64,000 bases of DNA from positions 363,001-427,000 of the forward strand of contig NW_026605122.1 in assembly GCF_945859705.1 (NCBI RefSeq), written 5' to 3'. Position numbers and translations under genes: made by a program. Shown here piece by piece: positions 1-15,100 of the stretch; the stretch's first letter is position 1, and every line of letters starts with the position of its first letter. Below the pieces are notes generated by a model, which was given only the letters and a program-made list of their open reading frames with translations, did not search any database and was not told where the DNA came from. This DNA is from Episyrphus balteatus (lineage: Eukaryota; Arthropoda; Insecta; Diptera; Syrphidae).

Positions 1-43
1 AAAAAAAAGCTTTAATTTCAGATATTTTTTTCAATTTTTTTTT

Positions 44-219
44 GTATGACAACCTATAATAAATTGTATATCGTTGGAAAGCTTACATCTTCAGCTTTAA
101 TAAGATGCCCTAATCATATCTCTCAGTTGCTTAGAAAAAAGAATAAAAATTTTTTAATCAATCAGCTGCAGAACAAAAAAAAAAGCTTTAATTTCAGATA
201 TTTTTTTCAATTTTTTTTT
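44..219 (+). repeat. Reference monomer (176 bp)
   Basis: First complete monomer, given as a ruler for the array. It is 176 bp with 44 G+C (25%). The motif AGCTTTAATT occurs twice, at about 93 and 184, so 91 bp apart and close to half a monomer. The last third holds a run of A (about 175-184) followed by T7 and T9 runs spaced near one helical turn, which favours intrinsic curvature. The length is close to one nucleosome repeat. Confidence 0.95.
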
Positions 220-395
220 GTATGACAACCTATAATAAATTGTATATCGTTGGAAAGCTTTCATCTTCAGCTTTAATTAAATGCCCTAATCATATCTCTC
301 AGTTGCTTAGAAAAAAGAATAAAAATTTTTTAATCAATCAGCAGCAGAACAAAAAAAAAAGCTTTAATTTCAGATATTTTTTTCAATTTTTTTTT

Positions 396-2490
396 GTATG
401 ACAACCTATAATAAACTGTATATCGTTGGAAAGCTTACATCTTCAGCTTTAATTAGATACCCTTATCATATCTCCCAGTTGCTTAGAAAAAAGAAGAAAA
501 ATTTTTTAATCAAAATTTAAAAAAGAAAAAGCTTTAATTTCAGATATTTTTTTCATTTTTTTTTTGTATGACAACCTATAATAAATTGTATATCGTTGGA
601 AAGCTTTCATCTTCAGCTTTAATTAGATGCCCTAATCATATCTCTCAAATGCTTAGAAAAAGGAATAAAAATTTTTTAATCAATCAGCTGCAGAACAAAA
701 AAAAAAGCTTTAATTTCAGATATTTTTTTCAATTTTTTTTTGTATGACAACCTATAATAAACTGTATATCGTTGAAAAGTTTACATCTTCAGCTTTAATA
801 AGATACCCTTATCATATCTCTCAGTTGCTTAGAAAAAAGAAGAAAAATTTTTTAATCAAAATTTAAAAAAGAAAAAGCTTTAATTTCAGATATTTTTTTC
901 AATTTTTTTTTGTATGACAACCTATAATAAATTGTATATCGTTGGAAAACTTACATCTTCAGCTTTAATTAGATGCCCTAATCATATCTCTCAGTTGCTT
1001 AGAAAAAAGAATACAAATTTTGTAATCAATCAGCTGCAGAACAAAAAAAAAAGCTTTAATTTCAGATATTTTTTTCAATTTTTTTTTGTATGACAACCTA
1101 TAATAAATTGTATATCGTTGGAAAACTTACATCTTCAGCTTTAATTAGATGCCCTAATCATATCTCTCAGTTGCTTAGAAAAAAGAATACAAATTTTTTA
1201 ATCAATCAGCTGCAGAACAAAAAAAAAAGCTTTAATTTCAGATATTTTTTTCAATTTTTTTTTTGTATGACAACCTATAATAAATTGTATATCGTTGGAA
1301 AGCTTACATCTTCAGCTTTAATAAGATGCCCTAATCATATCTCTCAGTTGCTTAGAAAAAAGAATACAAATTTTGTAATCAATCAGCTGCAGAACAAAAA
1401 AAAAGCTTTAATTTCAGATATTTTTTTCAATTTTTTTTTGTATGACAACCTATAATAAATTGTATATCGTTGGAAAACTTACATCTTCAGCTTTAATTAG
1501 ATGCCCTAATCATATCTCTCAGTTGCTTAGAAAAAAGAATACAAATTTTTTAATCAATCAGCTGCAGAACAAAAACAAAAAGCTTTAATTTCAGATATTT
1601 TTTTCAATTTTTTTTTGTATGACAACCTATAATAAATTGTATATCGTTGGAAAGCTTACATCTTCAGCTTTAATTGAATGCCCTTATCATATCTCTCAGT
1701 TGCTTAGAAAAAAGAATAAAATTTTTTAATCAATCAGCTGGAGAACAAAAAAAAAAGCTTTAATTTCAGATATTTTTTTCAATTTTTTTTTGTATGACAA
1801 CCTATAATAAATTGTATATCGTTGGAAAGCTTACATCTTCAGCTTTAATTAAATGCCCTAATCATATCTCTCAGTTGCTTAGAAAAAAGAATAAAAATTT
1901 TTTAATCAATCAGCTGCAGAACAAAAAAAAAAGCTTTAATTTCAGATATTTTTTTCAATTTTTTTTTGTATGACAACCTATAATAAATTGTATATCGTTG
2001 GAAAGCTTTCATCTTCAGCTTTAATTAAATGCCCTAATCATATCTCTCAGTTGCTTAGAAAAAAGAATAAAAATTTTTTAATCAATCAGCTGCAGAACAA
2101 AAAAAAAAGCTTTAATTTCAGATATTTTTTTCAATTTTTTTTTGTATGACAACCTATAATAAATTGTATATCGTTGGAAAGCTTTCATCTTCAGCTTTAA
2201 TTAGATGCCCTAATCATATCTCTCAAATGCTTAGAAAAAGGAATAAAAATTTTTTAACCAATCAGCTGCAGAACAAAAAAAAAAGCTTTAATTTCAGATA
2301 TTTTTTTCAATTGTTTTTTGTATGACAACCTATAATAAACTGTATATCGTTGAAAAGTTTACATCTTCAGCTTTAATAAGATACCCTTATCATATCTCCC
2401 AGTTGCTTAGAAAAAAGAAGAAAAATTTTTTAATCAAAATTTAAAAAAGAAAAAGCTTTAATTTCAGATATTTTTTTCAATTTTTTTTTG
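396..2490 (+). repeat. Private monomer subtype with altered CAGCTG region
   Basis: Three monomers near 505-530, 853-877 and 2430-2455 lack the CAGCTGCAGAAC segment. They instead read AATCAAAATTTAAAAAAG before GCTTTAATT, and all three carry GATACCCTTATC. Their neighbours at 641 and 2219 share CTCTCAAATGCTTAG and AAAGGAATAAA. A small block has therefore been copied about 1.58 kb (nine monomers) away. I saw the subtype nowhere else in the window. Confidence 0.8.
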
Positions 2491-3189
2491 TATGACAACC
2501 TATAATAAATTGTATATCGTTGGAAAGCTTACATCTTTAGCTTTAATTAGATGCCCTAATCATATCTCTCAGTTGCTTAGAAAAAAGAATAAAAATTTTT
2601 TAATCAATCAGCTGCAGAACAAAAAAAAAAGCTTTAATTTCAGATATTTTTTTCAATTTTTTTTTGTATGACAACCTATAATAAATTGTATATCGTTGGA
2701 AAGCTTACATCTTCAGCTTTAATTAGATGCCCTAATCATATCTCTCAGTTGCTTAGAAAAAAGAATAAAAATTTTTTAATCAATCAGCTGGAGAACAAAA
2801 AAAAAAGCTTTAATTTCAGATATTTTTTTCAATTTTTTTTGTATGACAACCTATAATAAATTGTATATCGTTGGAAAGCTTTCATCTTCAGCTTTAATTA
2901 AATGCCCTAATCATATCTCTCAGTTGCTTAGAAAAAAGAATAAAAATTTAATCAATCAGCTGGAGAACAAAAAAAAAAGCTTTAATTTCAGATATTTTTT
3001 TCAATTTTTTTTTGTATGACAACCTATAATAAATTGTATATCGTTGAAAAGCTTACATCTTCAGCTTTAATTAAATGCCCTAATCATATCTCTCAGTTGC
3101 TTAGAAAAAAGAATACAAATTTTTTAATCAATCAGCTGCAGAACAAAAAAAAAAGCTTTAATTTCAGATATTTTTTTCAATTTTTTTTT

Positions 3190-6100
3190 GTATGAAAGCT
3201 TTCATCTTCAGCTTTAATTAAATGCCCTAATCATATCTCTCAGTTGCTTAGAAAAAAGAATAAAAATTTTTTAATCAATCAGCTGGAGAACAAAAAAAAA
3301 AGCTTTAATTTCAGATATTTTTTTCAATTTTTTTTGTATGACAACCTATAATAAATTGTATATCGTTGGAAAGCTTTCATCTTCAGCTTTAATTAAATGC
3401 CCTAATCATATCTCTCAGTTGCTTAGAAAAAAGAATAAAAATTTTTTAATCAATCAGCTGGAGAACAAAAAAAAGCTTTAATTTCAGATATTTTTTTCAA
3501 TTTTTTTTTGTATGACAACCTATAATAAATTGTATATCGTTGAAAAGCTTACATCTTCAGCTTTAATTAAATGCCCTAATCATATCTCTCAGTTGCTTAG
3601 AAAAAAGAATAAAAATTTTTTAATCAATCAGCTGCAGAACAAAAAAAAAGCTTTAATTTCAGATATTTTTTTCAATTTTGTATGACAACCTATAATAAAT
3701 TGTAGATCGTTGGAAAGCTTACATCTTCAGCTTTAATTAGATGCCCTAATCATATCTCTCAGTTGCTTAGAAAAAAGAATAAAAATTTTTTAATCAATCA
3801 GCTGGAGAACAAAAAAAAAGCTTTAATTTCAGATATTTTTTTCAATTTTTTTTTGTATGACAACCTATAATAAATTGTATATCGTTGGAAAGCTTTCATC
3901 TTCAGCTTTAATTAAATGCCCTAATCATATCTCTCAGTTGCTTAGAAAAAAGAATAAAAATTTAATCAATCAGCTGGAGAACAAAAAAAAAAGCTTTAAT
4001 TTCAGATATTTTTTTCAATTTTTTTTTGTATGACAACCTATAATAAATTGTATATCGTTGGAAAGCTTTCATCTTCAGCTTTAATTAAATGCCCTAATCA
4101 TATCTCTCAGTTGCTTAGAAAAAAGAATAAAAATTTTTTAATCAATCAGCTGGAGAACAAAAAAAAAAGCTATAATTTCAGATATTTTTTTCAATTTTTT
4201 TTTTGTATGACAACCTATAATAAATTGTATATCGTTGGAAAGCTTTCATCTTCAGCTTTAATTAGATGCCCTAATCATATCTCTCAGTTGCTTAGAAAAA
4301 AGAATACAAATTTTTTAATCAATCAACTGGAGAACAAAAAAAAAAGCTTTAATTTCAGATATTTTTTTCAATTTTTTTTTGTATGACAACCTATAATAAA
4401 TTGTATATCGTTGGAAAGCTTACATCTTCAGCTTTAATTAAATGCCCTAATCATATCTCTCAGTTGCTTAGAAAAAAGAATAAAAATTTTTTAATCAATC
4501 AGCTGGAGAACAAAAAAAAAAGCTTTAATTTCAGATATTTTTTTCAATTTTTTTTTGTATGACAACCTATAATAAATTGTATATCGTTGGAAAGCTTTCA
4601 TCTTCAGCTTTAATTAAATGCCCTAATCATATCTCTCAGTTGCTTTGAAAAAAGAATAAAAATTTTTTAATCAATCAGCTGGAGAACAAAAAAAAAAGCT
4701 TTAATTTCAGATATTTTTTTCAATTTTTTTTTGTATGACAACCTATAATAAATTGTATATCGTTGGAAAGCTTACATCTTCAGCTTTAATTAAATGCCCT
4801 AATCATATCTCTCAGTTGCTTAGAAAAAAGAATAAAAATTTAATCAATCAGCTGGAGAATAAAAAAAAAAGCTTTAATTTCAGATATTTTTTTCAATTTT
4901 TTTTTGTATGACAACCTATAATAAATTGTATATCGTTGGAAAGCTTTCATCTTCAGCTTTAATTAAATGCCCTAATCATATCTCTCAGTTGCTTAGAAAA
5001 AAGAATACAAATTTTTTAATCAATCAACTGGAGAACAAAAAAAAAAGCTTTAATTTCAGATATTTTTTTCAATTTTTTTTTGTATGACAACCTATAATAA
5101 ATTGTATATCGTTGGAAAGCTTACATCTTCAGCTTTAATAAGATGCCCTAATCATATCTCTCAGTTGCTTAGAAAAAAGAATAAAAATTTTTTAATCAAT
5201 CAGCTGGAGAACAAAAAAAAAAGCTTTAATTTCAGATATTTTTTTCAATTTTTTTTTTGTATGACAACCTATAATAAATTGTATATCGTTGGAAAGCTTA
5301 CATCTTCAGCTTTAATTAAATGCCCTAATCATATCTCTCAGTTGCTTAGAAAAAAGAATAAAAATTTTTTAATCAATCAGCTGCAGAACAAAAAAAAAGC
5401 TTTAATTTCAGATATTTTTTTCAATTTTGTATGACAACCTATAATAAATTGTATATCGTTTGAAAGCTTTCATCTTCAGCTTTAATTAAATGCCCTAATC
5501 ATATCTCTCAGTTGCTTAGAAAAAAGAATAAAAATTTTTTAATCAATCAGCTGGAGAACAAAAACAAAAAGCTTTAATTTCAGATATTTTTTTCAATTTT
5601 TTTTTTGTATGACAACCTATAATAAATTGTATATCGTTGGAAAGCTTACATCTTCAGCTTTAATTAGATGCCCTAATCATATCTCTCAGTTGCTTAGAAA
5701 AAAGAATAAAAATTTTTTAATCAATCAGCTGCAGAACAAAAAAAAGCTTTAATTTCAGATATTTTTTTCAATTTTTTTTTGTATGACAACCTATAATAAA
5801 TTGTATATCGTTGGAAAGCTTACATCTTCAGCTTTAATTAAATGCCCTAATCATGTCTCTCAATTGCTTAGAAAAAAGAATAAAATTTTTTAATCAATCA
5901 GCTGCAGAACAAAAAAAAAAGCTTTAATTTCAGATATTTTTTTCAATTTCTTTTTGTATGACAACCTATAATAAATTGTATATCGTTGGAAAGCTTTCAT
6001 CTTCAGCTTTAATTAAATGCCCTAATCATATCTCTCAGTTGCTTAGAAAAAAGAATAAAAATTTAATCAATCAGCTGGAGAACAAAAAAAAAAGCTTTAA

Positions 6101-9100
6101 TTTCAGATATTTTTTTCAATTTTTTTTTGTATGACAACCTATAATAAATTGTATATCGTTGGAAAGCTTTCATCTTCAGCTTTAATTAAATGCCCTAATC
6201 ATATCTCTCAGTTGCTTAGAAAAAAGAATAAAAATGTTTTAATCAATCAGCTGGAGAACAAAAAAAAAAGCTTTAATTTCAGATATTTTTTTCAATTTTT
6301 TTTCGTATGACAACCTATAATAAATTGTATATCGTTGGAAAGCTTTCATCTTCAGCTTTAATTAAATGCCCTAATCATATCTCTCAGTTGCTTAGAAAAA
6401 AGAATAAAAATTTTTTAATCAATCAGCTGGAGAACAAAAAAAAAGATATAATTTCAGATATTTTTTTCAATTTTTTTTTTGTATGACAACCTATAATAAA
6501 TTGTATATCGTTGAAAAGCTTACATATTCAGGTTTAATTAGATGCCCTAATATCATATCTCTCAGTTGCTTAGAAAAAAGAATACAAATTTTTTAATCAA
6601 TCAGCTGCAGAACAAAAAAAAAAGCTTTAATTTCAGATATTTTTTTCAATTTTTTTTTGTATGAAAGCTTTCATCTTCAGCTTTAATTAAATGCCCTAAT
6701 CATATCTCTCAGTTGCTTAGAAAAAAGAATAAAAATTTTTTAATCAATCAGCTGGAGAACAAAAAAAAAAGCTTTAATTTCAGATATTTTTTTCAATTTT
6801 TTTTTGTATGACAACCTATAATAAATTGTATATCGTTGGAAAGCTTTCATCTTCAGCTTTAATTAAATGCCCTAATCATATCTCTCAGTTGCTTAGAAAA
6901 AAGAATAAAAATTTTTTAATCAATCAGCTGCAGAACAAAAAAAAAGCTTTAATTTCAGATATTTTTTTCAATTTTTTTTGTATGACAGCCTATAATAAAT
7001 TGTATATCGTTGGAAAGCTTACATCTTCAGCTTTAATTAGATGCCCTAATCATATCTCTCAGTTGCTTAGAAAAAAGAATACAAATTTTTTAATCAATCA
7101 GCTGCAGAACAAAAAAAAAGCTTTAATTTCAGATATTTTTTTCAATTTTGTATGACAACCTATAATAAATTGTATATCGTTGGAAAGCTTACATCTTCAG
7201 CTTTAATAAGATGCCCTAATCATATCTCTCAGTTGCTTAGAAAAAAGAATAAAAATTTTTTAATCAATCAGCTGGAGAACAAAAAAAAAAGCTTTAATTT
7301 GAGATATTTTTTTCAATTTTTTTTTGTATGACAACCTATAATAAATTGTATATCGTTTGAAAGCTTTCATCTTCAGCTTTAATTAAATGCCCTAATCATA
7401 TCTCTCAGTTGCTTAGAAAAAAGAATAAAAATTTTTTAATCAATCAGCTGGAGAACAAAAAAAAAGCTTTAATTTCAGATATTTTTTTCAATTTTTTTTT
7501 TGTATGACAACCTATAATAAATTGTATTTCGTTGGAAAGCTTACATCTTCAGCTTTAATTAGATGCCCTAATCATATCTCCCAGTTGCTTAGAAAAAAGA
7601 ATAAAAATTTTTTAATCAATCAGCTGCAGAACAAAAAAAAAAGCTTTAATTTCAGATATTTTTTTCAATTTTTTTTTGTATGACAACCTATAATAAATTG
7701 TATATCGTTGGAAAGCTTACATCTTCAGCTTTAATTAAATGCCCTAATCATGTCTCTCAATTGCTTAGAAAAAAGAATAAAAATTTTTTAATCAATCAGC
7801 TGCAGAACAAAAAAAAAAGCTTTAATTTCAGATATTTTTTTCAATTTTTTTTGTATGACAACCTATAATAAATTGTATATCGTTGGAAAGCTTTCATCTT
7901 CAGCTTTAATTAAATGCCCTAATCATATCTCTCAGTTGCTTAGAAAAAAGAATAAAAATTTAATCAATCAGCTGGAGAACAAAAAAAAAAGCTTTAATTT
8001 CAGATATTTTTTTCAATTTTTTTTTGTATGACAACCTATAATAAATTGTATATCGTTGGAAAGCTTTCATCTTCAGCTTTAATTAAATGCCCTAATCATA
8101 TCTCTCAGTTGCTTTGAAAAAAGAATAAAAATTTTTTAATCAATCAGCTGGAGAACAAAAAAAAAAGCTTTAATTTCAGATATTTTTTTCAATTTTTTTT
8201 TGTATGACAACCTATAATAAATTGTATATCGTTGGAAAGCTTACATCTTCAGCTTTAATTAAATGCCCTAATCATATCTCTCAGTTGCTTAGAAAAAAGA
8301 ATAAAAATTTTTTAATCAATCAGCTGCAGAACAAAAAAAAAGCTTTAATTTCAGATATTTTTTTCAATTTTGTATGACAACCTATAATAAATTGTATATC
8401 GTTTGAAAGCTTTCATCTTCAGCTTTAATTAAATGCTCTAATCATATCTCTCAGTTGCTTAGAAAAAAGAATACAAATTTTTTAATCAATCAGCTGCAGA
8501 ACAAAAAAAAAGCTTTAATTTCAGATATTTTTTTCAATTTTTTTTTGTATGACAACCTATAATAAATTGTATATCGTTGGAAAGCTTACATCTTCAGCTT
8601 TAATTAAATGCCCTAATCATGTCTCTCAATTGCTTAGAAAAAAGAATAAAAATTTTTTAATCAATCAGCTGCAGAACAAAAAAAAAAGCTTTAATTTCAG
8701 ATATTTTTTTCAATTTTTTTTGTATGACAACCTATAATAAATTGTATATCGTTGGAAAGCTTTCATCTTCAGCTTTAATTAAATGCCCTAATCATATCTC
8801 TCAGTTGCTTAGAAAAAAGAATAAAAATTTAATCAATCAGCTGGAGAACAAAAAAAAAAGCTTTAATTTCAGATATTTTTTTCAATTTTTTTTTGTATGA
8901 CAACCTATAATAAATTGTATATCGTTGGAAAGCTTTCATCTTCAGCTTTAATTAAATGCCCTAATCATATCTCTCAGTTGCTTTGAAAAAAGAATAAAAA
9001 TTTTTTAATCAATCAGCTGGAGAACAAAAAAAAAAGCTTTAATTTCAGATATTTTTTTCAATTTTTTTTTGTATGACAACCTATAATAAATTGTATATCG

Positions 9101-12100
9101 TTGGAAAGCTTACATCTTCAGCTTTAATTAAATGCCCTAATCATATCTCTCAGTTGCTTAGAAAAAAGAATAAAAATTTTTTAATCAATCAGCTGCAGAA
9201 CAAAAAAAAAGCTTTAATTTCAGATATTTTTTTCAATTTTGTATGACAACCTATAATAAATTGTATATCGTTTGAAAGCTTTCATCTTCAGCTTTAATTA
9301 AATGCCCTAATCATATCTCTCAGTTGCTTAGAAAAAAGAATACAAATTTTTTAATCAATCAGCTGCAGAACAAAAAAAAAGCTTTAATTTCAGATATTTT
9401 TTTCAATTTTTTTTTGTATGACAACCTATAATAAATTGTATATCGTTGGAAAGCTTACATCTTCAGCTTTAATTAAATGCCCTAATCATGTCTCTCAATT
9501 GCTTAGAAAAAAGAATAAAATTTTTTAATCAATCAGCTGCAGAACAAAAAAAAAAGCTTTAATTTCAGATATTTTTTTCAATTTCTTTTTGTATGACAAC
9601 CTATAATAAATTGTATATCGTTGGAAAGCTTTCATCTTCAGCTTTAATTAAATGCCCTAATCATATCTCTCAGTTGCTTAGAAAAAAGAATAAAAATTTA
9701 ATCAATCAGCTGGAGAACAAAAAAAAAAGCTTTAATTTCAGATATTTTTTTCAATTTTTTTTTGTATGACAACCTATAATAAATTGTATATCGTTGGAAA
9801 GCTTTCATCTTCAGCTTTAATTAAATGCCCTAATCATATCTCTCAGTTGCTTAGAAAAAAGAATAAAAATGTTTTAATCAATCAGCTGGAGAACAAAAAA
9901 AAAAGCTTTAATTTCAGATATTTTTTTCAATTTTTTTTTGTATGACAACCTATAATAAATTGTATATCGTTGGAAAGCTTTCATCTTCAGCTTTAATTAA
10001 ATGCCCTAATCATATCTCTCAGTTGCTTAGAAAAAAGAATAAAAATTTTTTAATCAATCAGCTGGAGAACAAAAAAAAAGATATAATTTCAGATATTTTT
10101 TTCAATTTTTTTTTTGTATGACAACCTATAATAAATTGTATATCGTTGGAAAGCTTACATATTCAGGTTTAATTAGATGCCCTAATCATATCTCTCAGTT
10201 GCTTAGAAAAAAGAATACAAATTTTTTAATCAATCAGCTGCAGAACAAAAAAAAAAGCTTTAATTTCAGATATTTTTTTCAATTTTTTTTTGTATGAAAG
10301 CTTTCATCTTCAGCTTTAATTAAATGCCCTAATCATATCTCTCAGTTGCTTAGAAAAAATAATAAAAATTTTTTAATCAATCAGCTGGAGAACAAAAAAA
10401 AAAGCTTTAATTTCAGATATTTTTTTCAATTTTTTTTTGTATGACAACCTATAATAAATTGTATATCGTTGGAAAGCTTTCATCTTCAGCTTTAATTAAA
10501 TGCCCTAATCATATCTCTCAGTTGCTTAGAAAAAAGAATAAAAATTTTTTAATCAATCAGCTGCAGAACAAAAAAAAAGCTTTAATTTCAGATATTTTTT
10601 TCAATTTTTTTTGTATGACAGCCTATAATAAATTGTATATCGTTGGAAAGCTTACATCTTCAGCTTTAATTAGATGCCCTAATCATATCTCTCAGTTGCT
10701 TAGAAAAAAGAATAAAAATTTTTTAATCAATCAGCTGCAGAACAAAAAAAAAGCTTTAATTTCAGATATTTTTTTCAATTTTGTATGACAACCTATAATA
10801 AATTGTATATCGTTGGAAAGCTTACATCTTCAGCTTTAATAAGATGCCCTAATCATATCTCTCAGTTGCTTAGAAAAAAGAATAAAAATTTTTTAATCAA
10901 TCAGCTGGAGAACAAAAAAAAAAGCTTTAATTTGAGATATTTTTTTCAATTTTTTTTTGTATGACAACCTATAATAAATTGTATATCGTTTGAAAGCTTT
11001 CATCTTCAGCTTTAATTAAATGCCCTAATCATATCTCTCAGTTGCTTAGAAAAAAGAATAAAAATTTTTTAATCAATCAGCTGGAGAACAAAAAAAAAGC
11101 TTTAATTTCAGATATTTTTTTCAATTTTTTTTTTGTATGACAACCTATAATAAATTGTATTTCGTTGGAAAGCTTACATCTTCAGCTTTAATTAGATGCC
11201 CTAATCATATCTCTCAGTTGCTTAGAAAAAAGAATAAAAATTTTTTAATCAATCAGCTGCAGAACAAAAAAAAAAGCTTTAATTTCAGATATTTTTTTCA
11301 ATTTTTTTTTGTATGACAACCTATAATAAATTGTATATCGTTGGAAAGCTTACATCTTCAGCTTTAATTAAATGCCCTAATCATGTCTCTCAATTGCTTA
11401 GAAAAAAGAATAAAAATTTTTTAATCAATCAGCTGCAGAACAAAAAAAAAAGCTTTAATTTCAGATATTTTTTTCAATTTCTTTTTGTATGACAACCTAT
11501 AATAAATTGTATATCGTTGGAAAGCTTACATCTTCAGCTTTAATTAAATGCCCTAATCATGTCTCTCAATTGCTTAGAAAAAAGAATAAAAATTTTTTAA
11601 TCAATCAGCTGCAGAACAAAAAAAAAAGCTTTAATTTCAGATATTTTTTTCAATTTTTTTTTGTATGACAACCTATAATAAATTGTATATCGTTGGAAAG
11701 CTTTCATCTTCAGCTTTAATTAAATGCCCTAATCATATCTCTCAGTTGCTTAGAAAAAAGAATAAAAATTTTTTAATCAATCAGCTGGAGAACAAAAAAA
11801 AAGATATAATTTCAGATATTTTTTTCAATTTTTTTTTTGTATGACAACCTATAATAAATTGAATATCGTTGGAAAGCTTACATATTCAGGTTTAATTAGA
11901 TGCCCTAATCATATCTCTCAGTTGCTTAGAAAAAAGAATACAAATTTTTTAATCAATCAGCTGCAGAACAAAAAAAAAAGCTTTAATTTCAGATATTTTT
12001 TTCAATTTTTCTTTGTATGAAAGCTTTCATCTTCAGCTTTAATTAAATGCCCTAATCATATCTCTCAGTTGCTTAGAAAAAAGAATAAAAATTTTTTAAT

Positions 12101-15100
12101 CAATCAGCTGGGAAACAAATAAAAAAGCTTTAATTTCAGATATTTTTTTCAATTTTTTTTTGTATGACAACCTATAATAAATTGTATATCGTTGGAAAGC
12201 TTTCATCTTCAGCTTTAATTAAATGCCCTAATCATATCTCTCAGTTGCTTAGAAAAAAGAATAAAAATTTTTTAATCAATCAGCTGGAGAACAAAAAAAC
12301 AGCTTTAATTTCAGATATTTTTTTCAATTTTTTTTTGTATGACAACCTATAATAAATTGTATATCGTTGGAAAGCTTACATCTTCAGCTTTAATTAGATG
12401 CCCTAATCATATCTCTCAGTTGCTTAGAAAAAAGAATACAAATTTTTTAATCAATCAGCTGCAGAACAAAAAAAAAAGCTTTAATTTCAGATATTTTTTT
12501 CAATTTTTTTTTGTATGACAACCTATAATAAATTGTATATCGTTGGAAAGCTTTCATCTTCAGCTTTAATTAAATGCCCTAATCATATCTCTCAGTTGCT
12601 TAGAAAAAAGAATACAAATTTTTTAATCAATCAGCTGGAGAACAAAAAAAAAAAGCTTTAATTTGAGATATTTTTTTCAATTTTTTTTTGTATGACAACC
12701 TATAATAAATTGTATATCGTTGGAAAGCTTTTATCTTCAGCTTTAATTAAATGCCCTAATCATATCTCTCAGTTGCTTTGAAAAAAGAATAAAAATTTTT
12801 TAATCAATCAGCTGGAGAACAAAAAAAAAAGCTTTAATTTCAGATATTTTTTTCAATTTTTTTTTGTATGACAACCTATAAAAAATTGTATATCGTTGGA
12901 AAGCTTTCATCTTCAGCTTTAATTAAATGCCCTAATCATGTCTCTCAATTGCTTAGAAAAAAGAATAAAAATTTTTTAATCAACCAGCTGGAGAACAAAA
13001 AAAAAGCTTTAATTTCAGATATTTTTTTCAATTTTTTTTTGTATGACAACCTATAATAAATTGTATATCGTTGGAAAGCTTACATCTTCAGCTTTAATTA
13101 AATGCCCTAATCATGTCTCTCAATTGCTTAGAAAAAAGAATAAAAATTTTTTAATCAATCAGCTGCAGAACAAAAAAAAAAGCTTTAATTTCAGATATTT
13201 TTTTCAATTTCTTTTTGTATGACAACCTATAATAAATTGTATATCGTTGGAAAGCTTACATCTTCAGCTTTAATTAAATGCCCTAATCATGTCTCTCAAT
13301 TGCTTAGAAAAAAGAATAAAAATTTTTTAATCAATCAGCTGCAGAACAAAAAAAAAAGCTTTAATTTCAGATATTTTTTTCAATTTTTTTTTGTATGACA
13401 ACCTATAATAAATTGTATATCGTTGGAAAGCTTTCATCTTCAGCTTTAATTAAATGCCCTAATCATATCTCTCAGTTGCTTAGAAAAAAGAATAAAAATT
13501 TTTTAATCAATCAGCTGGAGAACAAAAAAAAAGATATAATTTCAGATATTTTTTTCAATTTTTTTTTTGTATGACAACCTATAATAAATTGTATATCGTT
13601 GGAAAGCTTACATATTCAGGTTTAATTAGATGCCCTAATCATATCTCTCAGTTGCTTAGAAAAAAGAATACAAATTTTTTAATCAATCAGCTGCAGAACA
13701 AAAAAAAAAGCTTTAATTTCAGATATTTTTTTCAATTTTTCTTTGTATGAAAGCTTTCATCTTCAGCTTTAATTAAATGCCCTAATCATATCTCTCAGTT
13801 GCTTAGAAAAAAGAATAAAAATTTTTTAATCAATCAGCTGGGAAACAAATAAAAAAGCTTTAATTTCAGATATTTTTTTCAATTTTTTTTTGTATGACAA
13901 CCTATAATAAATTGTATATCGTTGGAAAGCTTTCATCTTCAGCTTTAATTAAATGCCCTAATCATATCTCTCAGTTGCTTAGAAAAAAGAATAAAAATTT
14001 TTTAATCAATCAGCTGGAGAACAAAAAAACAGCTTTAATTTCAGATATTTTTTTCAATTTTTTTTTGTATGACAACCTATAATAAATTGTATATCGTTGG
14101 AAAGCTTACATCTTCAGCTTTAATTAGATGCCCTAATCATATCTCTCAGTTGCTTACAAAAAAGAATACAAATTTTTTAATCAATCAGCTGCAGAACAAA
14201 AAAAAAAGCTTTAATTTCAGATATTTTTTTCAATTTTTTTTTGTATGACAACCTATAATAAATTGTATATCGTTGGAAAGCTTTCATCTTCAGCTTTAAT
14301 TAAATGCCCTAATCATATCTCTCAGTTGCTTAGAAAAAAGAATACAAATTTTTTAATCAATCAGCTGGAGAACAAAAAAAAAAAGCTTTAATTTCAGATA
14401 TTTTTTTCAATTTTTTTTTGTATGACAACCTATAATAAATTGTATATCGTTGGAAAGCTTTTATCTTCAGCTTTAATTAAATGCCCTAATCATATCTCTC
14501 AGTTGCTTTGAAAAAAGAATAAAAATTTTTTAATCAATCAGCTGGAGAACAAAAAAAAAAGCTTTAATTTCAGATATTTTTTTCAATTTTTTTTTGTATG
14601 ACAACCTATAAAAAATTGTATATCGTTGGAAAGCTTTCATCTTCAGCTTTAATTAAATGCCCTAATCATGTCTCTCAATTGCTTAGAAAAAAGAATAAAA
14701 ATTTTTTAATCAACCAGCTGGAGAACAAAAAAAAAGCTTTAATTTCAGATATTTTTTTCAATTTTTTTTTGTATGACAACCTATAATAAATTGTATATCG
14801 TTGGAAAGCTTACATCTTCAGCTTTAATTAAATGCCCTAATCATATATCTCAGTTGCTTGGAAAAAAGAATACAAATTTTTTAATCAATCAGCTGCAGAA
14901 CAAAAAAAAAAGCTTTAATTTCAGATATTTTTTTCAATTTTTTTTTGTATCACAACCTATAATAAATTGTATATCGTTGGAAAGCTTACATCTTCAGCTT
15001 TAATTAGATGCCCTAATCATATCTCTCAGTTGCCTAGAGAAAAGAATAAAAATTTTTTAATCAATCAGCTGGAGAACAAAAAAAAAAGCTTTAATTTCAG

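Noticed and set aside
1090..1455. Repeated small proteins starting M-T-T-Y-N-K-L throughout the array
   Set aside because: They are the satellite read in one frame. Start and end depend on A/T-tract length, 1-5-bp indels break the frame freely, and no promoter or distinct flank accompanies any of them.
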